Source of the DNA: T3Sed10-241 sp036796255
Lineage (GTDB): Bacteria > Bacteroidota > Bacteroidia > Flavobacteriales_D > Cryomorphaceae
Direction: 5' to 3'
DNA: 64,000 nt
Assembly (NCBI GenBank): GCA_036796255.1
Contig: DAIRDH010000005.1
Coordinates: 22,888 to 86,887 of the forward strand
Shown here piece after piece: positions 60,182 through 64,000 of the stretch. The position numbers were made by a program, and so were the translations under genes. Position 1 is the first letter of the stretch; each line of letters starts with the position of its first letter. The notes beneath the pieces are model-generated. The model had not been told where the DNA came from, did no database searches, and saw only the letters and a program-made list of their open reading frames with translations.

Positions 60182-60866
60182 AACACGCATTTTACTAGCC
60201 GAAGACGACCCAAACCTGGGAACCCTGCTCCAGGAATACCTGGAAGCGAAAGATTTTGAAACAATACTTTGCGTAGACGGCGACAAAGCTTTTAAGACAT
60301 TTTCAAAACAACAATTTGACTTTGTACTGCTGGACGTGATGATGCCGGTAAAAGACGGATTTACAGTGGCAAAGGAAATCAGAACGATCAATAAGAAAAT
60401 ACCTATCATTTTTTTGACAGCCAAATCAATGAAGGAGGATACCCTCAAAGGCTTTGACCTGGGCGCGGATGATTATGTAACCAAACCTTTTTCAATGGAG
60501 GAGTTGTTGGTAAGAATTAACGCTGTACTGCGTCGTACTGAGGCCTACCAGATGGCTGCCTCCGATGATCAGTTCTTTGAGCTAGGCGATTTCGTCTTCG
60601 ACCACGAGCGCCAAATCCTCAAATACCACGAGAAGGAAATTAAACTCACTACAAAGGAAAGTGAGCTGCTGCATCTGCTTTGCCTCAACCGCAACGGCGT
60701 TTTGGAGCGTAACTATGCGTTGAATGCCATCTGGGGTGATGACAACTACTTCAACGGCCGAAGCATGGATGTTTATATTGCCAAACTGCGCAAGCATTTA
60801 AGGCCCGAGCAGCGTATTGAAATCATCAACATTCATGGCAAGGGCTTCAAGCTCCTGGTTAGCTAG
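60171..60866 (+). CDS. rprY: OmpR-family response regulator, RprY-like
   Basis: The ATG at 60171 gives 231 residues; an upstream TTG at 60165 is less likely. The receiver domain (ILLAEDDPNLGTLLQEYLEA, VLLDVMMPVKDGFTVAKEIR, with the phospho-accepting Asp in LLDVMMP; PIIFLTAKSMKEDTLKGFDL, GADDYVTKPFSMEELL) is followed by a winged-helix DNA-binding domain (TTKESELLHLLCLNRNGVLE, SMDVYIAKLRKHLRP). PIIFLTAK and KPFSMEEL agree with RprY of Bacteroides. It is co-transcribed with its kinase. Targets are unknown here. Confidence 0.91.
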   Translation: MTSKTRILLAEDDPNLGTLLQEYLEAKDFETILCVDGDKAFKTFSKQQFDFVLLDVMMPVKDGFTVAKEIRTINKKIPIIFLTAKSMKEDTLKGFDLGADDYVTKPFSMEELLVRINAVLRRTEAYQMAASDDQFFELGDFVFDHERQILKYHEKEIKLTTKESELLHLLCLNRNGVLERNYALNAIWGDDNYFNGRSMDVYIAKLRKHLRPEQRIEIINIHGKGFKLLVS

Positions 60867-60872
60867 GGCAGT

Positions 60873-61661
60873 TTAAAGGCTCGATGTTCGGCCTCCATCT
60901 ATCGGGAGGTTGATTCCATTAATGTATGCTGCGGCAGGGGTCGCTAGAAAGCAAATTCCGTTTGCGATCTCATGGGCCTGACCAACCCGCTTCAATGGAA
61001 CTTGGGAGGCCATTTTGTTGATTTCTTCATCTACAGAGCTGCCAAGCTTTTCTGCTTTATTGGCAGCAATGCTTTCAAGGCGTCCGGTTTGCGTGGCACC
61101 GGGCAATACGTTGTTCACGGTTATGCCATACGGTCCGAGTTCATTGGAGAGGGTCTTGGCCCAATTGGCTACCGCACCCCTTACCGTATTGGAAACCCCG
61201 AGATTTGCCAAGGGCTGCTTTACTGAAGTGGAAATGACATTGATAATGCGTCCATAACCAGCCGCTTTCATGCCCGGGTAGATTTTTGTCACAAGGATAT
61301 GATTGCAGAGCAGATGCATGCTAAATGCTGAGGTGAACTCTTCCAGCTCAGCATCTTTGGCCATTCCGCCTGGAGGTCCTCCCGTATTATTGACCAGAAT
61401 ATGAACCGTTCCCACTTCGCCTAGCACCTTATCTACCGCCGCCGCTACCTGATCAGTTTCCTGAAAATCGGCCACGGCATACAAGTGGTTTTCACTTGAA
61501 ATGGTTTTGAGCGCTTCACACACTTCTTTAAGCTTTTCTTCATTGCGCGCCATGGCCACCACCCGAGCTCCGAGTTTGGCCATTTCCAATGCGGTGGCAT
61601 AACCGATGCCTTGGGTACTGCCCGATACGAGTGCTGTTTTCCCTTTGAGTGAAATGTCCAT
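60873..61661 (-). CDS. SDR-fold oxidoreductase-like protein without the canonical active-site Tyr
   Basis: The ATG at 61661 gives 262 residues. The nucleotide-binding TALVSGSTQGIGYATALEMA and NNTGGPPGG, with VISTSVKQP (Ser) and GRIINVIS, follow the SDR plan. The YxxxK motif is missing: where Tyr and Lys belong the sequence is LGVSNTVRGAVANWAK, as in a known divergent SDR subgroup (LSNxxRxxVxxW). The end NGICFLATPAAAYINGINLP plus DGG is ordinary. It may bind a nucleotide but catalysis would have to differ from the standard scheme. It is convergent with the response regulator gene, 6 bp apart. Confidence 0.85.
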   Translation of the reverse strand: MDISLKGKTALVSGSTQGIGYATALEMAKLGARVVAMARNEEKLKEVCEALKTISSENHLYAVADFQETDQVAAAVDKVLGEVGTVHILVNNTGGPPGGMAKDAELEEFTSAFSMHLLCNHILVTKIYPGMKAAGYGRIINVISTSVKQPLANLGVSNTVRGAVANWAKTLSNELGPYGITVNNVLPGATQTGRLESIAANKAEKLGSSVDEEINKMASQVPLKRVGQAHEIANGICFLATPAAAYINGINLPIDGGRTSSL

Positions 61662-61802
61662 AGGTAATTTTTTGTACAAAGAAAAGCAATGCTTGCAGAA
61701 GCCAAAATGGAGGTTTATTGCGTTAAATATTTTATGTAACTGATTATGAGAGCCTAACGCGGGGATGATGTAACTGGCATCCCAAACTGACGTTAAAACG
61801 AG

Positions 61803-62342
61803 ATGATGAAGACCTTGATAAAATTACCATTGCTGGCTTTGTTCTTGGCATCTTTCGCTTGCAGCTACTTCGATCAGGATGTAGAAACAGTAGAGCCCGA
61901 TACACAAGGCTACCACGCTGACTGGACCATACACTTCCTTGATGGGTATGGCATTGAAGCAAGTATAAAGATTCCACAACAGTTGAATGATAAAGTCGAA
62001 ATCAAGTGGAACGACAATTTTGGCCGTGTTGAAATTAGTGCCGGACGCTCAGTTGACTTTTTTGTCACAGACGCTGCTATGACCACAATTGGAAAGCGTT
62101 TTGAAATTGAATCAGGAATTTTCTCAATTGAATATATCCGTGATGAAGAGGAGACACTTTTTTATCGCACCAGTCTACCTGATGGGAGTTCTCCTTATTA
62201 CAATTTTTTTATGATCAAGCAAGATGGTGAACAATCTATCCAAATCGAGAACAATCCCTTGGTAGAGTTTACGATGGAGGATGTTCAGTTAATGATCGAA
62301 ATTACAGAAACCATCTCCTTTAAGGGGCTTTCCGCCGATTGA
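61803..62342 (+). CDS. Lipoprotein of unknown function
   Basis: The 179-residue protein has a lipoprotein signal (LPLLALFLASFACSYFDQ, lipid-bearing Cys at about 20) and a mostly beta-sheet mature part (VEIKWNDNFGRVEISAGRSV, FSIEYIRDEEETLFYRTSLP, YNFFMIKQDGEQSIQIENNP). No domain is recognised. It precedes another exported protein by 61 bp, but that one has its own predicted promoter. Confidence 0.75.
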   Translation: MMKTLIKLPLLALFLASFACSYFDQDVETVEPDTQGYHADWTIHFLDGYGIEASIKIPQQLNDKVEIKWNDNFGRVEISAGRSVDFFVTDAAMTTIGKRFEIESGIFSIEYIRDEEETLFYRTSLPDGSSPYYNFFMIKQDGEQSIQIENNPLVEFTMEDVQLMIEITETISFKGLSAD

Positions 62343-62344
62343 AA

Positions 62345-62374
62345 TTGCAAGGCTCAATAGAATTCGTATTTTTG
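62345..62374 (+). promoter_or_regulatory. Bacteroidota-type promoter of the exported protein at 62404
   Basis: TTG (62345-62347), 19-bp spacer, TATTTTTG (62367-62374): a full match to the phylum consensus with correct spacing, 29 bp before the ATG. Confidence 0.75.
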
Positions 62375-62403
62375 AGCGTGTTGAATCACGGCAAAAGATC
62401 TTT

Positions 62404-63201
62404 ATGAAAAAGTTTTATCCCTTGCTTGCTGTACTTATTTCAGTGGGCTTCCCCTTGATTGTATCAGGTGAATCAATGGTACTTAACGGAGTATATCAGG
62501 GTAAAGATTTATACGTCAAGAATCCATTCGCCCAAGATGGTGTGGGATTCTGCGTTTTTGAGGTATACGTAAATGGAGAATTGACCCGCGATGAGATTAA
62601 TAGCAGTGCTTTCGCAATTGATTTCAGTGTGATGGGTATAAAGCCAGGGGCCTCGCTTGAGGTGATCATTAATCATAAAGGAGATTGTAGTCCATTGGTG
62701 CTCAATCCAGAAGCGATCAAGCCCCACAGTACTTTTGAAATCAAAGAAATCAAAGTCAACAAGAATGTGCTTGCCTGGACTGCTGAAGGCGAAAGAGGCC
62801 CATTGCCTTATGTGGTAGAGCAATTTCGCTGGAATAAATGGGTCAAAGCAGGTGAGGTACAAGGCGATGGGGAGCGCGATGCTACCACTTATCAGTTTGA
62901 ATTGACACCATATAGTGGTGAAAACAAAGTAAGGTTAAAGCAGACCGATTACACCGGAAAACCGCGTTATTCAGAGCAGGTTACATATAATCCCAGCCTT
63001 GCTAAAGTCACCTTCGAACCCAAGAAAGTGGGCGATGAGATTGTATTTTCAGCACCCACCATGTATGAAATTTTCGACCGTTTTGGCAATATCGTCAAGA
63101 CCGGATATGGCAAGTCAGTGAATGTGGCCAATTTGGAAAAAGGAGCCGATTTCTATATCAATTACGACAGCTCTTTTGGGGAAACCTTCCGAAAGAAATA
63201 A
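62404..63201 (+). CDS. Exported protein with a sorting-domain-like C-terminus
   Basis: The 265-residue protein has a signal peptide (PLLAVLISVGFPLIVSGES) and two beta-rich parts: residues about 25-115 (LNGVYQGKDLYVKNPFAQDG, EVIINHKGDCSPLVLNPEAI) and an Ig-like part at 120-200 (TTYQFELTPYSGENKVRLKQ). The C-terminal 60 residues (VGDEIVFSAPTMYEIFDRFG, NIVKTGYGKSVNVANLEKGA, FYINYDSSFGETFRKK) resemble a degenerate T9SS type A sorting domain (FD-x-x-G, a loop and a final strand ending in KK). It may therefore be exported by the type IX system. The function is unknown. Confidence 0.8.
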   Translation: MKKFYPLLAVLISVGFPLIVSGESMVLNGVYQGKDLYVKNPFAQDGVGFCVFEVYVNGELTRDEINSSAFAIDFSVMGIKPGASLEVIINHKGDCSPLVLNPEAIKPHSTFEIKEIKVNKNVLAWTAEGERGPLPYVVEQFRWNKWVKAGEVQGDGERDATTYQFELTPYSGENKVRLKQTDYTGKPRYSEQVTYNPSLAKVTFEPKKVGDEIVFSAPTMYEIFDRFGNIVKTGYGKSVNVANLEKGADFYINYDSSFGETFRKK

Positions 63202-63205
63202 GCTT

Positions 63206-63835
63206 TTAAAGCAAACCATAGCCTACTAAGACTTCCTTAAGCTTTTCATCATTTTTGAAGTGATGGCTTGTCATGCCAAGAGATAAAGCAGTCGTTGCAT
63301 GTTCCGGCGTATCGTCGATGTAGAAAGTCTCACTTGCCTGTAGGCCATTTATTTCCAATACTTTTGCAAAAATGTCTTTATTGGGTTTCCGCATGCCAAG
63401 GTGGTGGCTGTAATGCACCCCATCAAACACTTTCTCGAATTTTTCCCAACCGTAATCTTTGTCTATCCCTGCTTCAAAAGCCGATTGATGAAGCGCATTG
63501 GTATTGCTTAGTATAAAAATGCGGTAGCCTTTCAGACGCAATTGCTCTAGCAATGTGTACTTGTCCGCAGTCATTTCACCCAGGAGGGCACACCATGCCG
63601 CTTCAATTTCCTCTCCCGAGCATTCCAAACGGGTCAGTTCTGCGACTGACGTAATGAATTCCTGCGAATCTATCTGCCCCATTTCGTAGCGCCGAAAGAT
63701 AAGTGCCTGCTCCTCCTTGCTGAATTGCTTGCTCGATTCGGGCATACCCAATTTTGCAAAAGCATCAATGGTACGCTGATAATCAATATCCAGAAGCACA
63801 CCTCCGAGGTCGAAAATAATGTTTTTGACAGGCAT
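63206..63835 (-). CDS. HAD-superfamily phosphatase
   Basis: The 209-residue protein has all four HAD motifs: KNIIFDLGGVLLDID (motif I, DxG variant; the second Asp is replaced by Gly), IFILSNTN (motif II), MRKPNKDIFAKVLEI (motif III Lys) and FYIDDTPEHATTA (motif IV). The cap is small and helical (C1 type). The G instead of D at the second position of motif I is frequent in the YihX-like group, which dephosphorylates small sugar phosphates. The substrate is unknown. It converges with the exported protein, 4 bp apart. Confidence 0.92.
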   Translation of the reverse strand: MPVKNIIFDLGGVLLDIDYQRTIDAFAKLGMPESSKQFSKEEQALIFRRYEMGQIDSQEFITSVAELTRLECSGEEIEAAWCALLGEMTADKYTLLEQLRLKGYRIFILSNTNALHQSAFEAGIDKDYGWEKFEKVFDGVHYSHHLGMRKPNKDIFAKVLEINGLQASETFYIDDTPEHATTALSLGMTSHHFKNDEKLKEVLVGYGLL

Positions 63836-63858
63836 TCGGGATTATTTTAGGGCTTAGC

Positions 63859-63889
63859 TTGTCAAAGCTATTGCAAACATCTACTTTTG
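63859..63889 (+). promoter_or_regulatory. Bacteroidota-type promoter of tRNA-Ala
   Basis: TTG (63859-63861), 20-bp spacer, TACTTTTG (63882-63889); the same -7 box as for tRNA-Gln. The tRNA begins 12 bp further. Confidence 0.75.
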
Positions 63890-63901
63890 CCAAACTTTTT
63901 T

Positions 63902-63978
<77 letters not shown>

Positions 63979-64000
63979 AATTAATTGAAGACCTTCCGCC

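Overview
The window looks like a chromosome segment of a Bacteroidota bacterium, probably a Flavobacteriales-like lineage. Reasons: PorP/SprF-family type IX secretion (T9SS) outer-membrane proteins next to a giant SprB-like repeat protein; several secreted proteins ending in the gliding-motility-type (CHU_C) or type A sorting domain; DUF4301, DUF2723, DUF4412 and RprXY-like genes; and promoters of the Bacteroidota form TTG-N19/20-TAnnTTTG instead of -35/-10 boxes. Base composition and coding style are even throughout, and no prophage, integrase, transposase or CRISPR array is visible. The assignment below phylum level is an inference.

Layout. 1-4000: start of metF (cut by the window edge), then a two-gene minus-strand unit with a small exported protein and a P-domain/PKD T9SS substrate. 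4255-9880: lepA, then an ECF sigma / membrane anti-sigma-like / beta-barrel / DUF2807 module with two near-identical predicted ECF promoters. 9900-18000 (minus): gatC, cyclase-family hydrolase, hemW, a histidine kinase, AsmA-like protein, rluB, yraN. 18000-22450: DUF4412 protein, ldcA, metG, then tRNA-Arg(CCT) surrounded by broken tRNA copies and a small GIY-YIG nuclease gene. 22450-26500: glycosyltransferase, homogentisate-phytyltransferase-like UbiA enzyme, membrane-anchored methyltransferase and, divergently, a fusion of a phytol-kinase-like and a DUF92 (phytyl-phosphate-kinase-like) domain. 26600-38550: T9SS adhesin locus with three PorP/SprF proteins, a 2553-residue repeat protein with about 27 SprB-type repeats, and a smaller CHU_C protein. 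38600-48260: rhodanese/thioredoxin pair, polysaccharide deacetylase, DUF2723 protein, tRNA-Gln, lipoproteins and a large type-A-sorted exported protein. 48600-63840: a GAF histidine kinase, membrane proteins, DUF4301, galE, rpoN, aldehyde dehydrogenase, an RprXY-like two-component system, an SDR protein with an altered active site, lipoprotein/secreted proteins and a HAD phosphatase. tRNA-Ala closes the window.

The two regions that most deserve attention are (i) 21755-22427, where an intact tRNA-Arg gene lies among partial copies of itself that carry short hairpins inserted in the D-loop and in the T-loop, with two 67-bp T-loop-interrupted 3'-half copies bracketing a GIY-YIG nuclease gene, suggesting a tRNA-targeting mobile or homing unit; and (ii) 23382-26480, which resembles a compact phytyl/prenyl-quinone (tocopherol-like) route: prenyl alcohol to monophosphate to diphosphate on a single polypeptide, then transfer to an aromatic head group and methylation. 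A third useful observation is the predicted promoter pair of the ECF sigma factor (TGTAAC-N12-CTGTCCGTCACA), in front of the sigma gene and of the beta-barrel gene, which directly suggests a regulon.
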